Part shown: positions 36,887 to 46,500 of the stretch, in pieces
Numbering within the stretch: the stretch's first letter is position 1
How the letters are laid out: each line of letters opens with the position of its first letter
DNA from: Rhodospirillales bacterium BBD 1991-14
GTDB taxonomy: Bacteria; Pseudomonadota; Alphaproteobacteria; Kiloniellales; Kiloniellaceae
DNA length: 64,000 nucleotides
Direction of reading: 5' to 3'
Assembly: GCA_001657395.1 (NCBI GenBank)
Contig: LYSY01000005.1
Span: 248,001-312,000 of the forward strand
Notes under the pieces: generated by a model
The model's input: only the letters and a program-made list of their open reading frames with translations
The model's database searches: none
Told to the model about the DNA's origin: nothing
Made by a program: the position numbers and the translations under genes

Positions 36887-37969
36887 CTAGCGGGCCCTGT
36901 GACCCAGACCGCGGCGCAGCTTCATGACGTAGCCGATGATCTCCGCCACGGCCTTGTAATGCTCGGGCGGGATTTCCTGGTCGACCTCCACGGAGGCATG
37001 CAGGGCACGGGCGACCGGCGGGTTTTCGACGATGGGAATGTCGTTCTCCTCCGCCACCTCGCGGATCTTCAACGCGATGTTGTCGGCGCCCTTGGCCAGC
37101 ACCTTGGGCGCCTCCATGGTCGCCTGGTCGTACTTCAGGGCAACGGCAAAGTGGGTCGGGTTGGTGACCACCACGTCAGCCTCAGGGACCGCCGCCATCA
37201 TGCGCTTTCGGGCCCGCTCGGCGCGGATCTGCCGCAGGCGGCCCTTGATCATCGGATCGCCTTCGGTCTGCTTGTGCTCGTCCTTCACCTGCTGCTTGGT
37301 CATGCGCAGCTCTTTGTGGTGCTGGTAGCGCTGGTAGAGCACGTCGATCAGCGCGACGATGGTCATTACCGAGAGCACGCCGATGACCACCTTCACGGCC
37401 TCGAAGCGCACCATTATCAGAAGGTCCTGCACCTCCATGGTCGGCATGTCGAGCACTAGGTTGCGGTCGGGCCACACCATGATCGCGACCACCGTGCTGA
37501 CGATCGCCAGCTTCAGGAGCCCCTTGGCGAAGTCGGTCAGCGCCCGGCTGGAGAACATCTTCTTGAAGCCGCGCTTGAAGCCGATGTTGGAGAGCTTGGG
37601 CTTGATCTGCTCGGCGGTGACGATGATGCCGTTCTGGATGGTGCCGGCCAGAAGACCGGCCAGCAGAATGATCGCCAGCGGAATGGCGGAAACCTTCATG
37701 ATGTCAATGGCAGTGCCGCTGAGCACCTCCTGCAGCATGCCGGTGTCGAGGGAGAGGCGGTGCGGCTGTTCCAGGTAGGGGCGCATTAGGCCGCCGATGT
37801 CCGCCATCATGGGTTCGGAGAAGAGGCCTACGACGATCGCCAGCGCCAGGATCATGAACCAGTGCGAAACCTCTTGCGAGCGGGCGACCTGGCCCTTCTC
37901 GCGCGCGTCACTCAGGCGTTTGCCTGTCGGTTCTTCTGTTTTTTGTGAGTCGTCGTCTTCACCCGCCAT
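36887..37969 (-). CDS. flhB: Flagellar type III export switch protein FlhB
   Basis: A 360-residue protein with four N-terminal membrane spans and a cytoplasmic domain containing the autocleavage motif in VVTNPTHFAVALKYD, through which FlhB switches substrate from rod/hook to filament proteins. Conserved KGADNIALKIREVAEENDIPIVENPPVARALH follows. It starts MAGEDDDSQKTEEPTGKRLSDAREKGQ, standard for the family. It is the last gene of the flgB-flgC-fliE-fliQ-fliR-flhB block. Confidence 0.97.
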   Translation of the reverse strand: MAGEDDDSQKTEEPTGKRLSDAREKGQVARSQEVSHWFMILALAIVVGLFSEPMMADIGGLMRPYLEQPHRLSLDTGMLQEVLSGTAIDIMKVSAIPLAIILLAGLLAGTIQNGIIVTAEQIKPKLSNIGFKRGFKKMFSSRALTDFAKGLLKLAIVSTVVAIMVWPDRNLVLDMPTMEVQDLLIMVRFEAVKVVIGVLSVMTIVALIDVLYQRYQHHKELRMTKQQVKDEHKQTEGDPMIKGRLRQIRAERARKRMMAAVPEADVVVTNPTHFAVALKYDQATMEAPKVLAKGADNIALKIREVAEENDIPIVENPPVARALHASVEVDQEIPPEHYKAVAEIIGYVMKLRRGLGHRAR

Positions 37970-37981
37970 GGCCCGGGACTC

Positions 37982-38746
37982 CTAGGGCCGTCCGACGAAC
38001 GGCAGGGTCGTCTCCTGGAAGCCGGTCATGAACCAGCCCATGATCGCGGGCAAAGCGATCATGAGGATGGCCATGCCGACCAGGATCTGCAGCGGAATGG
38101 CGATGAAGAAAACCTGCATCTGCGGCATCAGCCGGGCCAGCAGGCCGAGGCCGAGATTGAAGATCAGGCCGACGGCCACGAAGGGCGATGCGATCTGGAA
38201 GCCCAGCAGGAAAGCTTTCGCCACGACCCGGGAGATCATCTCCGAGATGTCACCGACGAAGAGCGGCGCTCCGGGCTGAAAAAGCTGGTAGCTGTCGATC
38301 ACGCCGCGCAGCAGGAGGTGATGCAGGTCGAGCAGCAGAATGATCAGCAGTGCCAAGGTCGAGAGGAAGGACCCGGCGATGGAGCCCTGCTGGGCCGCCG
38401 TGGGATCGTTGGTCAGCGCGTTGGCCAGGCCCGTCACCGTCGCGATGATCATGCCGCCGATGGACAGCGCCGCCATCAGAAGGCGCGAGAGCGAGCCCAG
38501 GAAGAGTCCGATGAAAGCCTCGCCGAAGACCAGCAGGAAGAGCGCCGCCGCGCTGGCCGGGAGCGCCGGCAGGCCCGGGGCGATGGCCGGGTGGATCACC
38601 ACCGAAACGGCCAGCGCCAGCAGGAGGCGGATGCGGGTCGAGATGTAGCTTTCGCCGTAGCCCGGCAGCAGCATCAGCGCGGTGCCGATCCGGGTGAAGA
38701 TCAGCAGCAGCGCAAAGATCTGGTTGGGGAGCAGCTCGACGAGCAT
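37982..38746 (-). CDS. fliR: Flagellar export gate protein FliR
   Basis: A 254-residue, strongly hydrophobic protein with about six spans and the family patterns FARIGTALMLLPGYGESYI-like start (FTRIGTALMLLPGYGE) and GLGLLARLMPQMQVFFIAIPLQILVG near the C terminus. It forms the export gate with FliP, FliQ and FlhB in the basal-body membrane. It lies 12 bp before flhB and 6 bp after fliQ. Confidence 0.96.
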   Translation of the reverse strand: MLVELLPNQIFALLLIFTRIGTALMLLPGYGESYISTRIRLLLALAVSVVIHPAIAPGLPALPASAAALFLLVFGEAFIGLFLGSLSRLLMAALSIGGMIIATVTGLANALTNDPTAAQQGSIAGSFLSTLALLIILLLDLHHLLLRGVIDSYQLFQPGAPLFVGDISEMISRVVAKAFLLGFQIASPFVAVGLIFNLGLGLLARLMPQMQVFFIAIPLQILVGMAILMIALPAIMGWFMTGFQETTLPFVGRP

Positions 38747-38752
38747 GGCAAC

Positions 38753-39019
38753 CTAGCCGAGGGCGATCATGCGGTCGAACAGCGTCTGCGAAAAGGTGGT
38801 CAGGCTGGTCAGCATAAAGGGCAGCAGCAGCATGACACCGACGAAGATGACGATGATCTTCGGCACGAAGGTCAGCGTCATCTCCTGGATCGACGTCAGC
38901 GCCTGAAACAGGGCGATGATCAGGCCGACGGCGAGCGCCATCAGCATGACCGGCGCGCCGACCTTCAGCATCACATAGATCGTCTCGCGACCGATCTCTA
39001 TGGCTTCGGTACCGTTCAC
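38753..39019 (-). CDS. fliQ: Flagellar export gate protein FliQ
   Basis: An 88-residue two-span protein (VMLKVGAPVMLMALAVGLIIALFQALTSIQEMTLTFVPKI...). The GTG at 39019 gives the usual family length and follows GAGGGGG by 8 bases. A longer frame from ATG 39061 would add GPSEGPSEG, which is just the translation of a 12-bp direct repeat that contains the ribosome site. Component of the FliPQR export gate. Confidence 0.93.
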   Translation of the reverse strand: MNGTEAIEIGRETIYVMLKVGAPVMLMALAVGLIIALFQALTSIQEMTLTFVPKIIVIFVGVMLLLPFMLTSLTTFSQTLFDRMIALG

Positions 39020-39028
39020 GCGCTGCAC

Positions 39029-39052
39029 CCCCTCTGACGGCCCCTCTGACGG
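39029..39052. repeat. 12-bp direct duplication carrying the fliQ ribosome binding site
   Basis: CCCCTCTGACGG occurs at 39029-39040 and again at 39041-39052. On the minus strand each copy ends in GAGGGG, and the copy nearer the GTG 39019 is the fliQ Shine-Dalgarno sequence. Confidence 0.85.
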
Positions 39053-39085
39053 CCCGGACAAGCGGTCCGCATGGAACCCGCCGCC

Positions 39086-39394
39086 CTAGATCGGCATCCT
39101 GAGGATTTCCTGATAGGCCTGGACGACCTTGTCGCGCAGGGTCACCACCGTCTCAAGAGTCATCTCCGCTTTTGAGACGGCCATCACCACTTCGTTCAGG
39201 TCTGCGGTGCCGGCTGCGGCCTGGAGGGTTTGGTTCTCGCCCTCCAGCACGGTGTCGGCCGCACGCTCGGCGGCGCGGCGCAGCATGGAGGAAAAGTCCG
39301 CGCCGCCCTGGTCACGCGCTTCCAGGCCGGACGTTCCGCCCTGGCGCAGCATCTTGTCGTATGCCTGGATGGCGCCGCTGGGATTGGTAATCAT
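39086..39394 (-). CDS. fliE: Flagellar hook-basal body complex protein FliE
   Basis: A 102-residue protein linking the MS ring to the rod. The C-terminal part ADLNEVVMAVSKAEMTLETVVTLRDKVVQAYQEILRMPI is the conserved FliE signature. A TAAGGAG precedes the ATG. It lies between flgC and fliQ in the usual order. Confidence 0.95.
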   Translation of the reverse strand: MITNPSGAIQAYDKMLRQGGTSGLEARDQGGADFSSMLRRAAERAADTVLEGENQTLQAAAGTADLNEVVMAVSKAEMTLETVVTLRDKVVQAYQEILRMPI

Positions 39395-39485
39395 GGCTCA
39401 CTCCTTAAGGGCGTTTGCTCCGCCCTCCGGTGGCCGTCCTGGCTGTCGACGCCGCCTTCCTGGCGGCGCGATGAATGGATGATGC

Positions 39486-39893
39486 TTAGCGTAGGATGTC
39501 GATGGTCTTCTGCAGCATGGCGCGCGAGGTTTCGATGGCTTTCAGATTGGCCTCGTAGCTGCGCTGCGCCTCGCGCATGTCGGCCATCTCCATCAGGGTG
39601 TTCACGTTGGGCGTCAGCACATAGCCGTCTTCGTCTGCGGCCGGATGGCCGGGCTCGAAGCGGCGGCCGAAGGAGCCGCGGTCGTTGACGATGGAATCGA
39701 CCCGCACCGTCTCGACGCCAAGCGCCCGGTCCAGCACGTTCTCGAAGGTGACCAGCTTGCGGCGGTAGGGCTCGCCGCCCGGTGTCTGCGCCGTAGAGTT
39801 GGAATTGGCAATGTTCTCGGCGATGACCCGCAGGCGCGAACCCTGGGCGCGCATGCCCGCTGCCGAGATGTTCAGAGACTTATCTAGATCCAC
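39486..39893 (-). CDS. flgC: Flagellar basal-body rod protein FlgC
   Basis: A 135-residue proximal rod protein: SLNISAAGMRAQGSRLRVIAENIANSNST at the N terminus and NVNTLMEMADMREAQRSYEANLKAIETSRAML at the C terminus. The start is GTG 39893 with GGAGG nine bases upstream. It follows flgB by 50 bp. A second, divergent FlgC-like gene lies at 14262-14660. Confidence 0.96.
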   Translation of the reverse strand: MDLDKSLNISAAGMRAQGSRLRVIAENIANSNSTAQTPGGEPYRRKLVTFENVLDRALGVETVRVDSIVNDRGSFGRRFEPGHPAADEDGYVLTPNVNTLMEMADMREAQRSYEANLKAIETSRAMLQKTIDILR

Positions 39894-39943
39894 GTCGCTC
39901 AGGCCTCCTGCTCTGGCTCAAGGGCCGCCGCTACTGGGTGCCA

Positions 39944-40351
39944 CTACTGGGCGCGCCCGCGCAGCGCCATCTTCATCATCGCAACCTGCTTGCGGTAGAG
40001 GTTGGTGATGGCATTGAAGTCGCTCTGCGTCTGGGCCACCTTCACAAGCTGCTCTTCGATCACAACGGCATTGCCCGAAGGCGCCGTCTCGTAGCGCTCC
40101 TTCTGCTCGGTGCTGCGGTGGCTGTCGCCCAGGCTGGAGGTCTGGATATGCCCGGCCTGCGTCGCCTCCGGCCGCATCATCGGCATGGCCTGCCGCTCAA
40201 TCAGCCGACGAAATTCCTGCGCTTTCAGATCATGCGGCATAAACTCGGGCGTATCGGCATTGGCGATGTTCTGCGCCAGAACCTTCTGGCGCTGACCGAG
40301 CCAATCCATACGCTTGGCGAGCAAACTGAAGAGTCCAGGTTTCCCGTCCAT
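39944..40351 (-). CDS. flgB: Flagellar basal-body rod protein FlgB
   Basis: A 135-residue proximal rod protein with RMDWLGQRQKVLAQNIANADTPEF and the FlgB-type C terminus VVIEEQLVKVAQTQSDFNAITNLYRKQVAMMKMALRG. First gene of the minus-strand rod/export block and divergent from csrA; the 161-bp gap holds both promoters. Confidence 0.95.
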   Translation of the reverse strand: MDGKPGLFSLLAKRMDWLGQRQKVLAQNIANADTPEFMPHDLKAQEFRRLIERQAMPMMRPEATQAGHIQTSSLGDSHRSTEQKERYETAPSGNAVVIEEQLVKVAQTQSDFNAITNLYRKQVAMMKMALRGRAQ

Positions 40352-40512
40352 GACGTCCCCGTGCCAGCATCGACAAGTGGCGGTACCCTAGGAAACCCCC
40401 GGTTCCACAGGCGTCTACGCTCTATGATCAAGCCTGCCTTGTTAAGAATCCGTAAAACGCGCTAAATTGTATCCATTAACCATGGTCGGGGGGCCGGGGA
40501 GCCGAAAGGGCG

Positions 40513-40785
40513 ATGCTTTATCTGACGCGCAAAATCGGCGAGTCCGTCATCATCAACGATGACATCGAGGTAACCGTGGTGGATATCCGCGGCAAATCGA
40601 TCAAGCTGGGGTTTACCTTCCCCAGCTCCGCGACCGTGCTGCGGCGCGAGATATTCGAGCGCATTCAGGAAGAGAATCGGGCCGCCGCGGCAGTCGGCAG
40701 CGAAGCCCTGGCCGATGCCATCCGCGATGCCGGCAGTCCGCCGTCACCGCCCTCCACTCCCCCAAAAACGGAGACAGGCTCCTAA
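40513..40785 (+). CDS. csrA: Carbon storage / translational regulator CsrA
   Basis: A 90-residue RNA-binding protein. The first 60 residues are classic CsrA: MLYLTRKIGESVIINDDIEVTVVDIRGKSIKLGF ... VLRREIFERIQEENR. A Pro/Ser-rich tail of about 28 residues (GSPPSPPSTPPKTETGS) makes it longer than the usual 61-70. CsrA blocks translation by binding GGA sites; with FliW, encoded at the other end of this cluster, it typically controls flagellin synthesis. Confidence 0.95.
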   Translation: MLYLTRKIGESVIINDDIEVTVVDIRGKSIKLGFTFPSSATVLRREIFERIQEENRAAAAVGSEALADAIRDAGSPPSPPSTPPKTETGS

Positions 40786-40810
40786 GCCGCTCAAGTCATT
40801 CGGCTTTTTT
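40784..40810 (+). terminator. Rho-independent terminator of csrA
   Basis: AAGCCG (40784-40789) pairs with CGGCTT (40801-40806), followed by a T-run to 40810. The stem starts within the csrA stop codon. Confidence 0.65.
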
Positions 40811-40924
40811 CGCGAATTTGGCCTGTCTTCTAACCAATCATTAAGCATGATCGGTCACCATTGCTGAACCTGCGGGGGAAACTCCGCGGCCCCTTCTCGC
40901 CACACCACAACCAAGGAGGCGGAA

Positions 40925-41464
40925 GTGGGGCAATCAAGGATCGGCAGGACGGACCGCGGCGTGACACAAAACCGGCCATTGGAGCAGTCAAAGGCCCGCA
41001 GAGGCACCGGCACGGCTGGATCCTCTCCTGCGGAACCCGCGGGCCTCGCTATCGCCCTGGAGAACGTCAACGCCGGCGCGCTCGACCGCATGGGCTCAGC
41101 CGCTGCACGCGGCTGCACACCAGGGGGTGCGCCGGGCGGTGCGCCGGGCGGTACGCCGAAAGTGACCGCTTCGGGCCGCGGTGCGGTCGCCGAACAGATT
41201 CTCCAGATCGCCTTCGAGCGGGGGATCAAGGTCCGTAAGGACAGTGATCTCGCGGAAATCCTCTCGGTCGTCGAGGTCGAGAGCGAGATCCCGCTGGCCG
41301 CGCTCGCCGGCGTCGCCGAGATCCTGCGCTACCTCTATCAGACCGACAGTGAAGACCAAGCCGGCAGCGACGACCAAGCCGGCAGTGACCACCGAACCGA
41401 CAGTGACAATCAAACCGATACGGGCGCTGGGGCGACGCCTACAGCCGAGGAGAACCGCCAATGA
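40925..41464 (+). CDS. FlhB C-terminal domain homologue (FlhX-like)
   Basis: A 179-residue protein starting at GTG 40925 after AAGGAGG. Residues about 85-140 (GRGAVAEQILQIAFERGIKVRKDSDLAEILSVVEVESEIPLAALAGVAEILRYLY) match the cytoplasmic FlhB region after the cleavage site, but the NPTH motif and membrane spans are absent. Such small FlhB-like proteins occur in flagellar loci and may modulate export switching. The flanks are low-complexity: GGAPGGAPGGTP and a DQAGSDDQAGSD tract, both from short tandem repeats. It overlaps the next gene by 4 bp. Confidence 0.82.
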   Translation: MGQSRIGRTDRGVTQNRPLEQSKARRGTGTAGSSPAEPAGLAIALENVNAGALDRMGSAAARGCTPGGAPGGAPGGTPKVTASGRGAVAEQILQIAFERGIKVRKDSDLAEILSVVEVESEIPLAALAGVAEILRYLYQTDSEDQAGSDDQAGSDHRTDSDNQTDTGAGATPTAEENRQ

Positions 41465-41802
41465 CCGGAAACCAGCTTGCCCAGCCGGGCGTCATCGAAT
41501 CGGAAGTGGGCGCTCTGGCAGCGCGGCTGAGGTCAGCGCGGCAGACGCTGGCCAAGGGCTCCATCGTCGACCTGACGCCGATCGAAGAAGATGTCCGCTG
41601 GCTCTGCAGTTCGATTGAAGCGCTTCCGCGCGAGCAGACCCGGGACCTGCGACCGCGCCTTATGGGCCTGTTGGAAGAAATCAACTACCTGGGCGAGAAC
41701 CTGCGCGCCGGCCTGGGCGAGCTGGCCCAGCTGCTGGGCGCTGCCAGCGAGCGCCGGCGCGCGCTTTCCGCCTACGCCACGCAGAAAATGAACAAGCCCT
41801 GA
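41461..41802 (+). CDS. Small helical protein of the flagellar locus, unknown function
   Basis: A 113-residue, mostly helical, charged protein (EVGALAARLRSARQTLAKGS ... LMGLLEEINYLGENLRAGLGELAQLLGAASERRRALSAYATQ). It overlaps the FlhB-like gene (ATGA) and precedes fliO by 24 bp, so a flagellar role, possibly as a chaperone-like protein, is inferred from context and coiled-coil appearance. No family is firmly recognised. Confidence 0.6.
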   Translation: MTGNQLAQPGVIESEVGALAARLRSARQTLAKGSIVDLTPIEEDVRWLCSSIEALPREQTRDLRPRLMGLLEEINYLGENLRAGLGELAQLLGAASERRRALSAYATQKMNKP

Positions 41803-41826
41803 TCGCCTGATTTCCGGAGACTTCGG

Positions 41827-42207
41827 ATGGATCTTGCGGAGTATGTCCGCTTCTTCCTAGCGCTGGGCTTTGTTCTGGTCCTGATCGCCGGCCTGGCGGC
41901 GCTGGTGCGGCGTTCCGGGCTCGGCGACCGCCTGGCCGTCACCAAGTCCAACGGGCCGCGCCGTCTCGACCTGGTCGAGGTGCGTCCGATCGATGCCAAA
42001 CGCAAGCTCGTGCTGATCCGCCGCGACGACCGCGAGCACCTGGTACTCCTGGGTCACGGCAGCGACCTGCTGATCGAGAGCGCCATTCCCGCCCGGCCGG
42101 CGAGCGAAAGCCCCATCTCCAGGCAGTCTGCTGCGCCGAATGCGGAGACCGCCGACACCGGCCCCCTCGCCCGTGTCGCGGCGAAGCTGCGCGGAGCCGC
42201 GTCGTGA
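41827..42207 (+). CDS. fliO: Flagellar biosynthesis protein FliO
   Basis: A 126-residue protein: one membrane span at the N terminus (FFLALGFVLVLIAGLAALV) and a small cytoplasmic domain (LDLVEVRPIDAKRKLVLIRRDDREHLVLLGHGSDLLIE) typical of FliO, which helps assemble the FliPQR gate. It overlaps fliP by 4 bp. Confidence 0.88.
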   Translation: MDLAEYVRFFLALGFVLVLIAGLAALVRRSGLGDRLAVTKSNGPRRLDLVEVRPIDAKRKLVLIRRDDREHLVLLGHGSDLLIESAIPARPASESPISRQSAAPNAETADTGPLARVAAKLRGAAS

Positions 42208-42965
42208 CGGCCGGCACCGCCCGGCGGGCTTCCGCCATCGCATCCGCTCTGGCCGCCCTGCTGGCCCTGCTGCTGCCCGACGCCGCGCTGGCCCAGGCTC
42301 TGACCCTCGATCTCGGGGCCGAGACCGCCGGTACGACGACCGGACGCATCATCCAGCTGGTTGCGCTGATCACCATCCTCTCGCTGGCGCCGTCAATCCT
42401 GGTAATGATGACCTCCTTCACCCGGATCGTGGTCGTCCTGTCCTTCCTGCGGACCGCCATCGGCCTGCAGCAGACACCGCCGAACTCGGTCATCGTCAGC
42501 CTGGCGCTGTTCCTCACGGCCTTTGTGATGATGCCGACGCTGGAGGCGGTCTACGACGAGGCTCTGGAGCCCCTCATCGCCGAGGAGATCACGGAGTTCG
42601 AGGCGCTGGACCGCGCCCAGGCGCCGGTGCGCGATTTCATGCTGCGCCACGTTCGCGAATCGGACCTGCGGCTGTTCCTCGATCTGACCGACACCGAGGC
42701 GGTGGAGGACCCGGAGGCGACGCCCATGCGCGCGCTCATCCCGGCCTTCATGATCAGCGAGCTGCGCCGCGCCTTCGAGATCGGTTTTCTCCTCTTCCTG
42801 CCCTTCCTCATCATCGACATGGTGGTGGCCTCCATCCTCATGTCCATGGGCATGATGATGCTGCCGCCGGTGATGATTTCCCTGCCCTTCAAGCTGATCT
42901 TCTTCGTACTGGTGGACGGCTGGTACATGGTCGCCGGCAGCCTGGTCCAGAGCTACGGCGGCTGA
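42204..42965 (+). CDS. fliP: Flagellar export gate protein FliP
   Basis: A 253-residue protein with a signal peptide (ALAALLALLLPDAALAQ) and four spans. Conserved stretches are TSFTRIVVVLSFLRTAIGLQQTPPNSVI, PAFMISELRRAFEIGFLLFLPFLIIDMVVASILMSMGMMMLPP and LPFKLIFFVLVDGW. It starts at GTG 42204 overlapping fliO. The rest of the gate (FliQ, FliR) is coded about 3.5 kb to the left on the other strand. Confidence 0.97.
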   Translation: MTAGTARRASAIASALAALLALLLPDAALAQALTLDLGAETAGTTTGRIIQLVALITILSLAPSILVMMTSFTRIVVVLSFLRTAIGLQQTPPNSVIVSLALFLTAFVMMPTLEAVYDEALEPLIAEEITEFEALDRAQAPVRDFMLRHVRESDLRLFLDLTDTEAVEDPEATPMRALIPAFMISELRRAFEIGFLLFLPFLIIDMVVASILMSMGMMMLPPVMISLPFKLIFFVLVDGWYMVAGSLVQSYGG

Positions 42966-43040
42966 CCGATCCTTCGCCCTGGTCCGCCCGTCAGGCTGCC
43001 TTATCTTCAAGACCGCCTGCCGACGGATTGGGGAACGGAC

Positions 43041-43493
43041 ATGCTAAGACTGGGGATCCTTCTCATCAGCGCGGTTTTCTGGCTTCCGGTGCCGGCCCTG
43101 GCGGCCGAAACCGCCGAGCGCATCATCGCGCAGGCCCGTGCCGACTGCCGGGCCTTCGAAAACGGCACACTGACGCTGGGCGAAAACGCGGTCGTCCAGG
43201 CTGACCTGACTGGCGACGGGCAGCCGGAGGAGATCGTCGACAGCCGGGCGTTCACCTGCTCCTCGGCGGCATCGCTGTTCTGCGGAACCGGCGGCTGCAC
43301 GATCACCGTCGTGGCAGACGGGACCGCGCGGGCGTTCCTTGCCAAAGCCTGGCGGACTGTCGACTGGGACGGCCAGGCGATCCTGCTGCTGGCCGTCCAT
43401 GGAAGCGACTGCGGCGGCACCAATCTTCGGCGCTGCTACGAGGCCGTGGTCTGGAGCGAGGACGGGTTCAGAAGCCTGCGGCCGGAGCCTTAG
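43041..43493 (+). CDS. Secreted hypothetical protein
   Basis: A 150-residue protein with a signal peptide (LRLGILLISAVFWLPVPALA). The mature part has five cysteines (CRAF, FTCSS, LFCGTGGC, SDCGG, RRCYE) and a calcium-loop-like DLTGDGQPEEIVD. Proteins with this pattern are widespread alphaproteobacterial hypotheticals of unknown function. It lies 75 bp after fliP on the same strand and converges on the large TPR-like gene. Confidence 0.7.
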   Translation: MLRLGILLISAVFWLPVPALAAETAERIIAQARADCRAFENGTLTLGENAVVQADLTGDGQPEEIVDSRAFTCSSAASLFCGTGGCTITVVADGTARAFLAKAWRTVDWDGQAILLLAVHGSDCGGTNLRRCYEAVVWSEDGFRSLRPEP

Positions 43494-43507
43494 CCCCCCT
43501 TCGGTGA

Positions 43508-46500
43508 TCAATTCACCTGGCTGAGTTCGCCGTCGCGGATGCGCTCTCGGTAATTGGCCATGAAATCCTGGGCCCGGCCGACCTTGCTGAGCTCGTCGGC
43601 GATGGAGGTGATGGCCGCCTTCTCGCCATCGCCGACCAGCAGCGTGAAGGTGTCGCTGTGCGGCCCCTCGGCCATGGCCGCGCCGTAGCGCCGGTCCAGG
43701 TCCTCCAACTCGACGGCCTGATTGGAAAGCATCAGGGCAACGGCCAGGTTGACCACGAGCTGGCTCTCATCGACGGTCATGGGGCGCCGCGGCGGCAGCA
43801 GCGGGATGAGGTTGGACAGCGAGGCGACCGCCTCCGGCCAGCGGCGCAGGCGCCAGTGAATGTCCGCACGCAAGGTCTCCGCGTCCAGACTCTCATCGCC
43901 GGCCAGCATCTTCAGCGCCTCTTCAGCGCGATCCAACTCGGCGAAGGCCCGCGCCCGCAATTGCTGGCGCTGCAGCCTCACCTCTTCGGAAGGAGCTTCG
44001 ATGTCGCTGGCTTCCAGCGCCGCCAGACTCGCCTCCGGCTTGCGGTCCAGAAGATGCACCAGCGCCAGGCGCGCACCAATCCGCGCCTTGTCCTCGCCCT
44101 CCAGGCGGTATCGAACCTGCCCGTCCAGGAGCTCGGCGGCCCGGTCCAGCAGATCGACCTCGACCAGACGGTCGGCGAGAGCCGCAATAATCCGGTCCCC
44201 GGCAGGGCCCGCCGGCGTCAGCTCCCGGAACTCCTGATAGAGGGCCAGGGCCCGCAGGGGCGGCACCGCCGGATCGCCGGGGCCGCGGTAGATGTCGGCG
44301 AAGATCTCCCGCATACGCTGGGCGGACGCCCGGGCGCCGGGGCTGTCGGGGAAGCTGGTCACCGCCTGCCGCAAGGCGTGCAGCGCCTCGCGGTGCCGGC
44401 TCTGGCCGGCATAGAGATCGGCCAGCCTGCGCAGCAGCACGAACTCGAACTGATCGCCGCGCCAGGCAAAGCGCAGACGCTCCAGCTCCTCGATAGCCGC
44501 CTGTGCGGAAAGCGAGCCATCCTCCAGCCCCAGATCGATCAGCGCCAGCCGGGCGCGCGCCTGCGACGAGCGATGGCGGCTGTCGCGCACGGAACTCCAG
44601 AGGCTGCGGGCTTCTTCCGGGTTCCCGCGCTGGAGCTGGATGGCCCCCTGGATCACGTTGATCTGCGCCTCTTCCCGCGGCCCCAGATCGTCGCGCCGCA
44701 GGGCACCGATCTGCAGGGTGGCGGCACCGTCGTCACCTGCCTTCAGGAAGGCTTCCGCGGCCGCCAGGCGCAGACGCAGGCGCACCTGCGGTGCATAGCT
44801 GTCGATCAGGTCGCCGGTCAGAGCAAAAGCGCTCGCCGCGGCCTCCCAGTCCTCCGCCGCACTCGCCAAGGCTGCCTGCCACAAAAGCGCCTCGCGCTCA
44901 CCGGCCAGGGACGCATCGGCCAGCCCGGCCGCTGCGGAGCGGTAGTCCTGGATCAGCCATTGGCTGGCCGCCTGCATCAGGCGGTGCGCCGGGTCCTGCG
45001 CCAGCCGGGGGTGCTCCTCATCGATCACCCGAAGCGACCCCAGAGCCTCGCTGTCGAAGCCATGGGCGAAATAGAATCGGGCGAGATCGGTGCGCAAGAT
45101 ACCCAGGCGCTCCCTGTCCGCGCCGACCATCGCGCGCATCAGATCGCCGCGGATCTGCTGGAAATCATCCAGGCTGCCGCGGCGCCAGGCCTCGAGATCG
45201 AAAAGGCGCCGGCTTTCTTCAGCGCTTCCCGGCGTACCGAGGCGCCGGCGCTGCTCGCGGCCAGAAACCAGCAACCCGTTCGCATCGCGGACAAGCACAC
45301 CGGTCCGCACGACAGCAACCTCCAGGCTGGAGGTGAGCGGCTGCAACACCACACCCTGCTGGGTCGGCAGGCTGCGGAACTGAGGATAGGTGTAGCCGAG
45401 CGCCAGCCCCATTCCGGCACCACGGGTCGGGACGACCACCATGCGGTCTCCGGCATCGGGGTCGGTCACCCAGTAGGCCCGCCGTGCACCCGAGAGCGGA
45501 AAGCGGACCCGGGCGTAGTCGCCCTTTTCCACCACCGGCGCTGCCAGCGCCTTCTGCGGCAGGGTGTTGCGCGGGCGCAGATCAACCTGCCAGCTGTTCT
45601 CTTCGCGGGTCAGGCGCGGCGCCACCGTCGGCAGCGCACCGATGACGATAACCGTTGCCTCGCCATCCTCGATCAGTCGGACCGGTCCCAGGTGGGGCGC
45701 TCCCGCCGCGAGGGCCTTGACCAGGTTCCTTGGCGGCGGCCGGTCGAACAGCAGCCAGAGGTTCGGTCCCCTGCGAAAGGCCGCGGCTGCCGTGGGGCGA
45801 TCCCAGGAGAACGTCAGCACGACCGGAACGAAGCGGTCCGCCGTGGGCCCCTGGGCCGAAGAGCTTTCGAAGGTCAGCACCGGCTCCAGATCGACCCGGA
45901 GGCGTCCGCGTGCCGCATCGTCGATCGGCCTGGCCGGCGCTGTCGCCGCAGCGACAAAATCCGCGGCGCCGGATGCGGCGGCATCCCCTTGCTCCGGTTC
46001 GGCGGCGGCCTTCTGACCGCTACCAGCGTTCTCCTCGTCCGCCGTCTTCTGGCCGGTGGCCGTCTTCGCTGCGCCCTCGGAGGCTGGCGATGGCGGCGCT
46101 TTCGGGCTCGCCGGCGCTCTGCCGCTCGGATCTGCAACGTCGGCCCGGGGCGCCGCCTGAGCCGCCCCGCCCATGGATTCCGGCACCAGCGACGTCGGGG
46201 CCTCTCCGGCCGGCGCGGCGGAGGGAGGTGCCTCGGCAGGACGCGGGCTCAGATCGACAACGCCCGCTGCCCCTTCGGCTTTTTCTTTCGGGTCTGTTGC
46301 GCTTGCCGCCGATTTCGGCGCAGGCCCGTCCTTGGCGCTTTGCGGATCGGCGGCGGCATAGATGTCCAGGACCGTCTTGCTGCCGCTGCGGGACAGCTTC
46401 ACGCGGGAGGGGCGCGGCAAGGCGACCGCAACGCCGGTCTCAGCCGCGGTCAGACCGGCCACCTGGGGCAGCCCCTCCGGCCGCACCGCCGAGATGTCGA

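Noticed and set aside
40352-40371. GTGCCA near the flgB start, considered as a minus-strand sigma-54 -24 box
   Set aside because: The -12 element is missing and the position would overlap the start codon.
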